The position numbers and the translations under genes are program-made. From NCBI RefSeq assembly GCF_020524905.1, contig NZ_JAIVKI010000001.1:558001-622000 (forward strand): 64,000 nucleotides of DNA, in the 5' to 3' direction. Of this stretch, positions 43,125-51,115 are shown piece by piece. Source of the stretch: Microbulbifer variabilis (GTDB lineage: Bacteria; Pseudomonadota; Gammaproteobacteria; Pseudomonadales; Cellvibrionaceae). Under the pieces are notes generated by a model. It ran no database searches, was not told the DNA's origin, and was given only the letters and a program-made list of their open reading frames with translations. The stretch's first letter is position 1, and each line of letters begins with the position of its first letter.

Positions 43125-45983
43125 ATGAAACAATTTGGCTTGGCTGCTCTGGCAGCCCTGGGTCTTCCACTGATGGCTGCAGAGGTCCAAGCCAGCGACC
43201 TCATTATCTCGGAGTACATTGAGGGCAGTGGTAACAATAAAGCGCTGGAAATTTTTAACGGCAGCGAAACTGCGATTGATCTGAGCGATTACTCAATCCA
43301 GCTTTTTTTCAACGGCTCTGATAGCGCCTCAACAAATATCGCTTTGAGTGGCACCTTGCAGAGCGGTGCAGTATTTGTTCTGGCCCACGGCAGTGCCGAT
43401 GCAGCCTTGCTGGATCAGGCCGACCAGATTTATACCAGCAGCCTGTTTAATGGCGATGATGCTGTAGCGCTGGTAGGCCCCAATGGTTTTGTCGATGTGA
43501 TCGGCCAAATTGGCACAGATCCCGGTAGCCAGTGGGGCAATAGCAGCCTTGGAACACAGAATCAGACACTGATCCGTAACCTGGATATACAGACCGGCCG
43601 CACCGATGGCAGCAGTGCCTTCGATCCCTCCCTGGAGTGGTCCAGCGCCGGCCTGAATAGTTTCGATCATCTCGGTTGGCATGGTGCCGATGGTGGCAAT
43701 GACAATGGAGATAGCGATGGAAATGGCAATGGAGGCGTTGAGCTGGGAGCCTGTGGCGATGCTGCGACCTTAATCAGCCAGATACAGGGTGATGGTGCTG
43801 CAAGTGCACTCAAAGGTGAGCGCCACGAAATTGAGGCGGTGGTCGTCGGCAACTTCCAAGACCCCAATACCGGCCTGGCCGGCTTCTTCCTGCAGGAAGA
43901 GGACAGCGATCAGGATGGTGTGGATGCGACCTCCGAAGGGCTGTTTGTGCACGATAATGCCTTTGGTGTGAACGTACAGGTTGGCGACTTAGTGCGTGTC
44001 GGCGGTATCGTCGATGAGTTCTTTGATTTCACTGAGTTGAACCAAATCGACGATGTCAGCATTTGTGGAAGCGGCTATCAGGTAACGCCCGCTAATGTGC
44101 TGATGCCATTTAGCTCAGTAGCAGAGCAGGAGCAACTCGAAGGGATGTTGGTTGAATTCCCGCAGAGCCTCACCGTCAATGGCCATTACAACCTAGGTCG
44201 TTATGGTGAAGTAATCCTGTCCAACGGTCGCCTGTATATCCCCACCCATAACAATATGCCCGGCGCAGCGGCAGCGGCTCAGGTGGAAGCCAACAGGCTT
44301 AACCAGATTATTCTGGACGATGGTTCCACCGTGCAAAATCCTGAGGAAATGCCCTATCCGGCCTCCGGACTCAGCGCTTCTAACACCCTGCGCAGTGGCG
44401 ATACCTTAGAAGGGCTCACTGGCGTGATGGGTTTTGGCTTTGGTGCTTACCGTGTACACCCAGTGGAAGTGCCTCAATTTAACCCAGTTAATTTCCGCGA
44501 TGAAGCGCCGATTCTACCGGGCGATGGCAGCCTGCGCGTTGCCAGCTTCAATGTGCTGAATTATTTCAATGGTGACGGCAACGGGGGCGGATTCCCCACT
44601 TCGCGCGGTGCAGATACTCTGGAAGAGTTTGGGCGCCAGAGAGAGAAAATTATTTCTGCAATCCTGCGTATGGAAGCCGATATCGTCGGCCTGATGGAAC
44701 TGGAAAATGACGGCTATGGTGCCGATAGCGCTATCCAGGATCTGGTTAATGGGCTCAACGCTGCCGCATCAGGGCAGAGCTACCAGTTTGTGCAGCCGGA
44801 CCTCACGCAGCTGGGCAGTGATGAAATCGCCGTGGGAATGATCTACCGCAGTGATCGCGTTGCGCCTATTGGCAGCGCCATTACCTTGCAGGACTACCCC
44901 TTTGACGATGGCAATCGTCAACCGCTGTTGCAGGCTTTTGCCGAACTCTCCTCCGGCGAGGAGCTCGCCGTGGTGGTGAACCACTTTAAATCCAAGGGTA
45001 GCTGCCCAAATGATGGCAGCCTGAATAGCGATCAGGGCGATGGCCAAGGCTGTTGGAATGCCTTGCGGACTCAAGCTGCAGATGCTCTGGTGAGCTGGGT
45101 CAACAATGATCCCACCGGAACCGGAATTGATCGCGTGCTGGTGCTGGGTGACCTCAACAGTTACGCCATGGAAAACCCCATTACCACTTTCAAGGGGACG
45201 GGTTATACCGACCTGCTGGAATGGTATGGCGCGGGTGAGGCCTATTCCTATGTCTACGACGGCCAGTCTGGCTATTTGGACCACGCGCTCGCCAGCCCAT
45301 CCTTGGCCCCCCTGGTGACCGCCGCGGTGGATTGGCATATCAATGCGGACGAACCCCGTGTGCTGGATTACAACACCGAGAACAAGAGCGCAGAACAGCA
45401 GGAAAATCTGTATTCGACGGGACCATTCCGCGCATCTGATCACGATCCGTTAATCGTCGAGCTGGATCTGGGTGCGGATAACCTGGCACCCACGGCAGAA
45501 TTCAGCTGGGAATCTGAAGGGCTGTTGGTTGACTTTATCGACAGCAGCAGCGATGCGGATGGTGAACTGCTGAGCTGGTTCTGGGAATTCGGTGACGGTG
45601 TAACCAGCACTGAGCAAAACCCCAGCCACAACTTTAATACTCCGGGTGATTATTTAGTGCGCCTGCAAGTGGAAGACGATCGAGGTGCGGTTTCCACCCA
45701 GGAGCAGATCGTTGAAGTGAAAGTTGATGCCGTTTCACTGCAAGCCGACTTTAAACTACATCGCTTTTTCCGTTGGGTATGGGTGGAAGACCGCAGCCAA
45801 TACAGTGGCGATAATAAACTGCAATACCACTGGAGTTTTGGGGATGGAGAGCAGGGTTACGGTCGCTGGGCGTTACACCGCTACGCACAAACAGGCAATT
45901 ACGAAATTACTCTCACAGTAAGCGATCGCGAGGGTGCTGAAGACAGCGCCTCCCAATTAGTAAAAATTTCCTGGCCACGCTGA
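43125..45983 (+). CDS. ExeM/NucH-type extracellular endonuclease with LTD and PKD domains
   Basis: The 952-aa exported protein starts with a signal peptide (MKQFGLAALAALGLPLMAAE). A lamin-tail domain (ASDLIISEYIEGSGNNKALE) follows, then a Gly/Asn/Asp-rich linker near residue 195 and an OB-like region. The nuclease domain of the endonuclease/exonuclease/phosphatase superfamily has SLRVASFNVLNYF, GLMELENDGYG, VVVNHFKSKGSCPND, GDLNSYAMENPI and FRASDHDPLIVELDLG. Two PKD domains close the protein (WFWEFGDGVTSTEQNPSHNF and YHWSFGDGEQGYGRWALHRY). Homologues degrade extracellular DNA. The start is ATG 43125 following GGGAATAACAACG, a modest ribosome site. Confidence 0.92.
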   Translation: MKQFGLAALAALGLPLMAAEVQASDLIISEYIEGSGNNKALEIFNGSETAIDLSDYSIQLFFNGSDSASTNIALSGTLQSGAVFVLAHGSADAALLDQADQIYTSSLFNGDDAVALVGPNGFVDVIGQIGTDPGSQWGNSSLGTQNQTLIRNLDIQTGRTDGSSAFDPSLEWSSAGLNSFDHLGWHGADGGNDNGDSDGNGNGGVELGACGDAATLISQIQGDGAASALKGERHEIEAVVVGNFQDPNTGLAGFFLQEEDSDQDGVDATSEGLFVHDNAFGVNVQVGDLVRVGGIVDEFFDFTELNQIDDVSICGSGYQVTPANVLMPFSSVAEQEQLEGMLVEFPQSLTVNGHYNLGRYGEVILSNGRLYIPTHNNMPGAAAAAQVEANRLNQIILDDGSTVQNPEEMPYPASGLSASNTLRSGDTLEGLTGVMGFGFGAYRVHPVEVPQFNPVNFRDEAPILPGDGSLRVASFNVLNYFNGDGNGGGFPTSRGADTLEEFGRQREKIISAILRMEADIVGLMELENDGYGADSAIQDLVNGLNAAASGQSYQFVQPDLTQLGSDEIAVGMIYRSDRVAPIGSAITLQDYPFDDGNRQPLLQAFAELSSGEELAVVVNHFKSKGSCPNDGSLNSDQGDGQGCWNALRTQAADALVSWVNNDPTGTGIDRVLVLGDLNSYAMENPITTFKGTGYTDLLEWYGAGEAYSYVYDGQSGYLDHALASPSLAPLVTAAVDWHINADEPRVLDYNTENKSAEQQENLYSTGPFRASDHDPLIVELDLGADNLAPTAEFSWESEGLLVDFIDSSSDADGELLSWFWEFGDGVTSTEQNPSHNFNTPGDYLVRLQVEDDRGAVSTQEQIVEVKVDAVSLQADFKLHRFFRWVWVEDRSQYSGDNKLQYHWSFGDGEQGYGRWALHRYAQTGNYEITLTVSDREGAEDSASQLVKISWPR

Positions 45984-46104
45984 TATATGTCAATTTTTGA
46001 TTAATAATAAATATTCTGGTTGCCCTGGCGTTAGGGTTTTGCATTCCCTGTCGTCGCTTCACCAGGATTCTTTGAGTTGATAGCTTTTCCCTAGAAGCGA
46101 ATGG

Positions 46105-46131
46105 CCGCACCCTGGTGGTGCGGTCTTTTTT
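46105..46131 (+). terminator. Intrinsic terminator downstream of the extracellular nuclease
   Basis: CCGCACC at 46105-46111 pairs with GGTGCGG at 46117-46123, extended by a G-T pair, with a CTGGT loop and a T-rich tract starting at 46124. It lies about 120 bp after the nuclease stop and would end its mRNA. Confidence 0.8.
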
Positions 46132-46241
46132 ATTTTTTCGACACAGTCTATTGGTTGCCCGAAAAAAAGCTTCCCCACTCCTCTGTAGTTGGGCAGAGAA
46201 GCCATAATGATGAGACATAGAAATGCAGGGCAGCAGCCTTT

Positions 46242-46613
46242 ATGTCGCGCACCTTCGAAAGTCTTGCCGGGCTGAGCCTGGAGTGGACTGGCACGCATTA
46301 TTCCAAGCAGGGTGATTTCCCCGAACTGTCCACCCATATCGTCAGTTATGACACAGATTCCAGCTGTTCTATCACTGCTTTGGGAAAGCTGGTAGGAGCG
46401 GCGCGTTATTGTTACGAACCCATGGGGGTGCGTATGGCGACACTGATCTACTGGCCTGAGGTCTACCAGGGGCGGCGTGGTGTTGTACTGTATGCGATGT
46501 TGGATTTTGACCTGATGTTGGATCGCGCAGTCATAGTGCATAATGACAGGCCACTGGCAATAGCTAATGGCAGTTTTCGGGTGGTGGAGACTCCAGCTAA
46601 ACCGGCCACCTAA
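46242..46613 (+). CDS. Uncharacterised small protein
   Basis: The 123-aa product begins MSRTFESLAGLSLEWTGTHY and contains alternating beta-strand-like segments (SITALGKLVGAARYCYEP, RRGVVLYAMLDFDLMLDRAV). No signal peptide, membrane helix or catalytic motif is seen, and I do not recognise the family; a small beta-barrel of lipocalin or MoaF-like type is only a guess. It starts 39 bp upstream of the VOC gene, suggesting co-transcription. Confidence 0.6.
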   Translation: MSRTFESLAGLSLEWTGTHYSKQGDFPELSTHIVSYDTDSSCSITALGKLVGAARYCYEPMGVRMATLIYWPEVYQGRRGVVLYAMLDFDLMLDRAVIVHNDRPLAIANGSFRVVETPAKPAT

Positions 46614-46651
46614 ATCCCACAACTCACACAATAAATGGAAGGGAAGCTAAG

Positions 46652-47008
46652 ATGCACGCTCATGAAAAAATTAATTATGTAGAATTTCCATCCAAAGATT
46701 TACAGAAAACCAAGGATTTTTTTGCCGAGGCTTTTGCCTGGGGTTTTACCGATTACGGCCCGGAATATACAGCATTCTCTAATGCGGGACTTGATGGTGG
46801 ATTTTTTTTCGCCGAGCAGCAGAGTAAAACCGCAAACGGTGCAGCGCTGGTAGTTTTGTATAGCTCTGACCTAGAAGATACCTTACAAAAAGTTGAGCGC
46901 TGCGGCGGTACCGTGGTGAAGCCAATTTTTTCTTTTCCCGGCGGCCGTCGTTTTCATTTTACCGAGCCTAGTGGTAATGAATTCGCGGTTTGGTCGGATA
47001 TGGAATAG
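46652..47008 (+). CDS. VOC (glyoxalase/dioxygenase-superfamily) protein
   Basis: The 118-aa protein matches the vicinal-oxygen-chelate fold: NYVEFPSKDLQKTKDFFAEA at the start, a second half beginning VVLYSSDLEDTLQKVERCGG and ending FPGGRRFHFTEPSGNEFAVW. The EPSGNEFAVW block, with its conserved Glu, is typical. Members include glyoxalases, dioxygenases and antibiotic-binding proteins; the sequence does not distinguish between these roles. It follows a small uncharacterised gene and precedes a bidirectional terminator. Confidence 0.88.
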   Translation: MHAHEKINYVEFPSKDLQKTKDFFAEAFAWGFTDYGPEYTAFSNAGLDGGFFFAEQQSKTANGAALVVLYSSDLEDTLQKVERCGGTVVKPIFSFPGGRRFHFTEPSGNEFAVWSDME

Positions 47009-47034
47009 TAAAAGTAAGTTTGTAAACTGGACTC

Positions 47035-47074
47035 AATAAAAAAGCCCCCGTTGTTAGTTGGGGGCTTTTTTATT
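47035..47074. terminator. Bidirectional terminator between VOC gene and pfp
   Basis: AATAAAAAAGCCCCC at 47035-47049 and GGGGGCTTTTTTATT at 47060-47074 form a perfect 15-bp inverted repeat with a 10-nt loop. It supplies a T6 tract on both strands and separates convergent transcripts. Confidence 0.95.
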
Positions 47075-47094
47075 CTGGTCGATAAGTTCTTCGC

Positions 47095-48357
47095 TTATGC
47101 TTTAAACTTAGTGTCCAGCTTCTTTTCCACCAGCTGTTTTTTCAGCTTGGCATACTGGGGTACGCCGTTTCTGTAGGGGGGGTAGTCTTCACCCTGAATT
47201 AACGGTAACAGGTACTCACGTCCCGCTTTGGTAATTCCGAAGCCGTCTTCACTGATATATTCTGTCGGCATAAATTTTTCGATGTTGGCCACTTCAGACA
47301 GCGGAGCTTCGGCGATAGACCAGCTGTACTCTTCACCTTCCGCACGAATAATCGCCGGCATAATGGCGTTCTTGCCGGCTGCCGCCATTTCCACGGCGGC
47401 GCGACCGACGGCGTAGGCCTGCTCCACATCGGTGGCAGAGGCGATATGGCGGGCGGCGCGTTGCAGGTAGTCGGCCAGTGCCCAGTGGTATTTCAGGCCC
47501 AGCTCACTTTTGATCATATTGGCGAGGGTCGGTGCCACACCGCCTAATTGCTTGTGACCGAAGGCATCGGTGGTGCCAGCGTCGGCGAGGAAGGTGCCGT
47601 CTTCGTACTGGGCGCCCTCGGAGGCGACAATCACACAGTAGCCTTTCTCGTCCACGGTCTTTTGCACCTTGGCCAGGAACTTCTCTTTATCGAAGGCCAC
47701 TTCCGGGAACAGGATAATATGCGGTGCATCGCCTTCCTCTTCCTGGGCCAGGGCACCGGCGGCGGCAATCCAGCCCGCGTGGCGACCCATCACTTCGAGG
47801 ATAAAGACCTTGGTGGAGGTGGCGCACATGGAGGCGACGTCCATGGCCGCTTCCTTGGTGGAAACCGCAACATATTTGGCTACGGAACCGAAGCCGGGGC
47901 AGTTGTCGGTCAGGGGCAGGTCGTTGTCCACCGTTTTGGGAATGTGGATGGCCTGGATTGGGTAACCCATGGTCTCAGACAGCTGGGAGACTTTCAGGCA
48001 GGTGTCAGCGGAGTCGCCGCCGCCGTTATAGAAGAAGTAGCCGATATCGTGGGCCTTGAACACTTCGATCAGTCGCTCGTACTCGGCGCGATTCTCTTCC
48101 AGGCTCTTCAGCTTGTAGCGGCAGGAGCCGAAGGCGCCGGAGGGGGTGTGACGCAGTGCGGCGATATCTTCCACACTTTCCTGGCTCACGTCGATCAGCT
48201 CCTCGCGCAGTGCGCCGAGGATGCCGTTCAGCCCCGCGTAGACTTTGCCAATTTTGTCCTGGTTTTCACGGGCGGCTTCTATTACGCCGCAGGCGGAGGC
48301 ATTGATTACGGCAGTCACACCACCGGACTGCGCGTAAAAGGCATTCTTCTTCGACAT
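47095..48357 (-). CDS. pfp: 6-phosphofructokinase, likely PPi-dependent
   Basis: The 420-aa protein has the phosphofructokinase fold with GGVTAVINASACGVIEAARE, the nucleotide-site segment YFFYNGGGDSADTCLKV and the active-site block HIPKTVDNDLPLTDNCPGFG. The PKTVDND lysine is diagnostic of PPi-dependent enzymes (ATP-type enzymes read PGTIDND). The GRHAGWIAAAGALA motif is also typical. The reaction is the reversible phosphorylation of fructose-6-phosphate. ATG 48357 follows AGGATAACC; an in-frame ATG 18 bases upstream is less likely. The convergent terminator separates it from the VOC gene; ppa is 16 kb away. Confidence 0.93.
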   Translation of the reverse strand: MSKKNAFYAQSGGVTAVINASACGVIEAARENQDKIGKVYAGLNGILGALREELIDVSQESVEDIAALRHTPSGAFGSCRYKLKSLEENRAEYERLIEVFKAHDIGYFFYNGGGDSADTCLKVSQLSETMGYPIQAIHIPKTVDNDLPLTDNCPGFGSVAKYVAVSTKEAAMDVASMCATSTKVFILEVMGRHAGWIAAAGALAQEEEGDAPHIILFPEVAFDKEKFLAKVQKTVDEKGYCVIVASEGAQYEDGTFLADAGTTDAFGHKQLGGVAPTLANMIKSELGLKYHWALADYLQRAARHIASATDVEQAYAVGRAAVEMAAAGKNAIMPAIIRAEGEEYSWSIAEAPLSEVANIEKFMPTEYISEDGFGITKAGREYLLPLIQGEDYPPYRNGVPQYAKLKKQLVEKKLDTKFKA

Positions 48358-48638
48358 GGTTATCCTGTATTTCATAGCGATCTTGGGAAGTGACCCGATC
48401 CGGTTGTCTGTTGGGCGCTCTTTGGCGGCGCCATTGGGGAACTCCGGGAGCTCGTATCGGGTGTCGGCCTTAGCTGGAAAACTCCTACCACCCTACCGGG
48501 GGTGAGGCCGATTTGTGCGGGGGCGGAGTTTAATGGAATAGCGAGTAAATTGCATGGCAAACAAGGTATTTGGCAATTACTGGTCTGTTTGGCCGTGTTA
48601 AGCTTGCGCCGCAACCCTCAGGAGTACAGATTTTCGCC

Positions 48639-50027
48639 ATGCATATCCACATTCTCGGTATTTGCGGCACCTTTATGGGCAGTCTGGCCCAATTGGCGGT
48701 GGCCGAGGGCCACCGGGTAACCGGCAGTGATGCCAATGTCTATCCCCCCATGAGCACTCAACTGCAGCAGGCGGGAATCCAGATTACCGAGGGTTACGAC
48801 CCGTCCCAGCTGGAACCGGCCCCGGACCTGGTGATCATCGGTAATGCCATGTCCCGCGGTAATCCAGCCGTGGAAGCGGTACTTGAACAAGGTTTGCCCT
48901 ATACCTCCGGTGCCCAATGGCTCTGCGATCATTTCCTCGGTGGGCGCTGGGTGCTGGCAGTAGCGGGCACTCACGGCAAGACGACAACCGCCAGCATGTT
49001 GGCCTGGATTCTGGAAGCGGCGGATATGCAGCCGGGCTTCCTGATCGGCGGTGTGCCGGGCAACTTTGGGGTATCGGCGCGCTTGGGGGAATCCCCTTTC
49101 TTTGTGGTGGAGGCGGACGAATACGATACGGCTTTCTTCGACAAACGCTCCAAATTTGTGCACTACCGCCCACGCACAGTGATTATCAACAATCTGGAAT
49201 TCGATCACGCGGATATCTTCGACGATTTGGTAGCGATCCAGCGCCAATTCCACCACTTGGTGCGCACGGTGCCCGGCAATGGCCTGATCGTCGCCGCCGC
49301 GGAAGATAATGTAGAGCAGGTGCTGGAGCAGGGATGTTGGAGTGAAGTACAGCGCTTTGCCAGTGAAGACCAGCCGGGGATTAGTGCAGGCGATTGGCGT
49401 GCGGTGGATATTGCTACGGATGGCAGCAGCTTTACCGTGCTATTCGAGGGTGCCGAAGTGGCGCGTGTGGAGTGGGATCTCACCGGTATGCACAATGTGC
49501 GCAACGGCCTCGCCGCCATGGCCGCAGCCCGCCATGTGGGTGTGGTGCCCCAGTTGAGTGCCGCCGCCTTGGGTCGATTTGAAGGCGTGAAGCGTCGTAT
49601 GGAATGCCTAGGTGAAGTGGCCGGTATTCGTGTTTATGACGATTTCGCTCATCACCCGACGGCAATCGAATCCACCCTCAGTGGTCTCAGGGCCAAGGTG
49701 GGTAAGGACAAGATCATCGCCTTGATTGAACCCCGCTCCAACACCATGCGTATGGGCGTGCACCAGGGCCAGTTGGCCAATGCCTGTAGCGGCGCGGATA
49801 TGGTCTTGTGGTATCAGCCCCAGGGTATGAATTGGTCTTTGGATGATGTGACTCATCACTCCCCGGTGCCAGCCAAGGTTTTTGACACCATAGAGGATGG
49901 AGTGGCGTCGGCGCTGCAGCTCGCGGGCAAGGGCTCCCATATCGTGGTGATGAGTAATGGTGGTTTCGGTGGCATACACCAGCGCCTGATCGGCGCCCTG
50001 GAACAAAAATACAACCGCTCGACCTAA
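48639..50027 (+). CDS. mpl: UDP-N-acetylmuramate:L-alanyl-gamma-D-glutamyl-meso-diaminopimelate ligase
   Basis: Mpl reattaches recycled murein tripeptide to UDP-MurNAc. The 462-aa protein shows the Mur ligase layout: MHIHILGICGTFMGSLAQLA, SDANVYPPMSTQLQQAG, the P-loop AVAGTHGKTTTASMLAWILE, then DEYDTAFFDKRSKFVHY and EFDHADIFDDL. The C-terminal ligase domain has VYDDFAHHPTAIESTL and EPRSNTMRMGVHQG. ATG 48639 gives the E. coli-like N-terminus; an earlier ATG at 48570 adds unmatched residues. AGGAG stands 15 bp upstream, a little far. It is followed by ubiX 53 bp later. Confidence 0.96.
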   Translation: MHIHILGICGTFMGSLAQLAVAEGHRVTGSDANVYPPMSTQLQQAGIQITEGYDPSQLEPAPDLVIIGNAMSRGNPAVEAVLEQGLPYTSGAQWLCDHFLGGRWVLAVAGTHGKTTTASMLAWILEAADMQPGFLIGGVPGNFGVSARLGESPFFVVEADEYDTAFFDKRSKFVHYRPRTVIINNLEFDHADIFDDLVAIQRQFHHLVRTVPGNGLIVAAAEDNVEQVLEQGCWSEVQRFASEDQPGISAGDWRAVDIATDGSSFTVLFEGAEVARVEWDLTGMHNVRNGLAAMAAARHVGVVPQLSAAALGRFEGVKRRMECLGEVAGIRVYDDFAHHPTAIESTLSGLRAKVGKDKIIALIEPRSNTMRMGVHQGQLANACSGADMVLWYQPQGMNWSLDDVTHHSPVPAKVFDTIEDGVASALQLAGKGSHIVVMSNGGFGGIHQRLIGALEQKYNRST

Positions 50028-50080
50028 AAGCGTCAACGGCTACAGCCTCTGGGTTGTGGACGGGTAATCGGGGAATAATC

Positions 50081-50701
50081 TTGCAGCAACCCACATTTGA
50101 TAAAACCGTCACCCTGGCCATGACTGGGGCCTCCGGGGCTCAATATGGCCTGCGTTTAATGCAGTGCCTGCTCGCCTCCGGCGTGCGCGTCTGGCTGTTG
50201 ATGTCCGAGGCGGCTCAGGTGGTGATTAATACCGAGACCGACCTGCAACTGCCGGAGGGGGACGACGACACACTGCAGGCCTTTCTCGCCGATCGGTTCG
50301 GCGCTCAAGAGGGCCAGTTGCAGTTGTTTGGCAAGCGCGACTGGTTTTCGCCGGTGGCATCCGGCACTGGTGCACCGGCCAGTATGGTGATCTGCCCGGC
50401 CAGCGGCGGCACCTTATCGGCGGTTGCCTGTGGAGCCTCTAACAATCTGATTGAGCGTGCTGCGGATGTGGCGCTGAAGGAGCGCCGCCAGCTGATTTTG
50501 GTTCCGAGAGAAGCACCTTACTCGGAGATTCACCTGGAAAATATGCTCAAACTCACCCGTATGGGAGCGATGATTCTGCCGGCCAGCCCCGGTTTTTATC
50601 AGAAGCCGCGCACGGTCGAGGACATTGTCGACTTTGTGGTGGCGAGACTACTCGACCAGCTGGGCGTGGTACAAAAGTTGTTGCCGGCCTGGGGTGAGTA
50701 G
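50081..50701 (+). CDS. ubiX: Flavin prenyltransferase UbiX
   Basis: UbiX prenylates FMN for the UbiD decarboxylase in ubiquinone synthesis. The 206-aa product has TLAMTGASGAQYGLRLMQCL, the ICPASGGTLSAVACGASNNL segment that contacts FMN, the VPREAPYSEIHLENMLKLTR block and the MILPASPGFYQKPRTVEDIV end. The start is TTG at 50081, with GGGGAA a proper distance upstream; an in-frame TTG at 50054 also exists. It lies in a plus-strand run with mpl before and a SelW-like gene after. Confidence 0.94.
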   Translation: MQQPTFDKTVTLAMTGASGAQYGLRLMQCLLASGVRVWLLMSEAAQVVINTETDLQLPEGDDDTLQAFLADRFGAQEGQLQLFGKRDWFSPVASGTGAPASMVICPASGGTLSAVACGASNNLIERAADVALKERRQLILVPREAPYSEIHLENMLKLTRMGAMILPASPGFYQKPRTVEDIVDFVVARLLDQLGVVQKLLPAWGE

Positions 50702-50721
50702 GTCACGGGAGATAAAAAATA

Positions 50722-50997
50722 GTGAAACCGAGCATAACTATTCACTACTGTTCGCAGTGCAACTGGATGTTGCGGGCTACCTGGATGGCCCAAGAGTTGC
50801 TTTACACTTTTGCGGATGACCTTCAACAGGTTGCATTACAACCCGGAACTGGAGGAGTATTCGAAATCCGAATTGGTGAAAATTTGATCTGGGAGCGCAA
50901 GCGCGATGGCGGCTTTCCCGGAGCAAAGGAACTCAAGCGGCGCGTGCGGGACCTGTTGTTTCCCGAGCGCGATCTGGGACATATCGATACTCCCTGA
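50722..50997 (+). CDS. SelT/SelW/SelH (Rdx) family protein
   Basis: The 91-aa protein has the thioredoxin-like Rdx fold: ITIHYCSQCNWMLRATWMAQ, with the CxxC motif (CSQC) in the position of the Cys-x-x-Sec pair of vertebrate SelW, and FEIRIGENLIWERKRDGGFP, which is the typical beta-beta segment. Members are proposed to act in redox control, but bacterial functions are unproven. The start is GTG at 50722. It follows ubiX by 20 bp and may be co-transcribed. Confidence 0.85.
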   Translation: MKPSITIHYCSQCNWMLRATWMAQELLYTFADDLQQVALQPGTGGVFEIRIGENLIWERKRDGGFPGAKELKRRVRDLLFPERDLGHIDTP

Positions 50998-51115
50998 AAA
51001 TATTTCCAATAGTGCCGGGTAAACGCAAATTTTGTATTTGCACCAGCACTGCCGAGGCGATCAAAATATGCGCCGTACTGCGGCCCACTGATTTATTGGA
51101 TACAAGCGGAAACCT

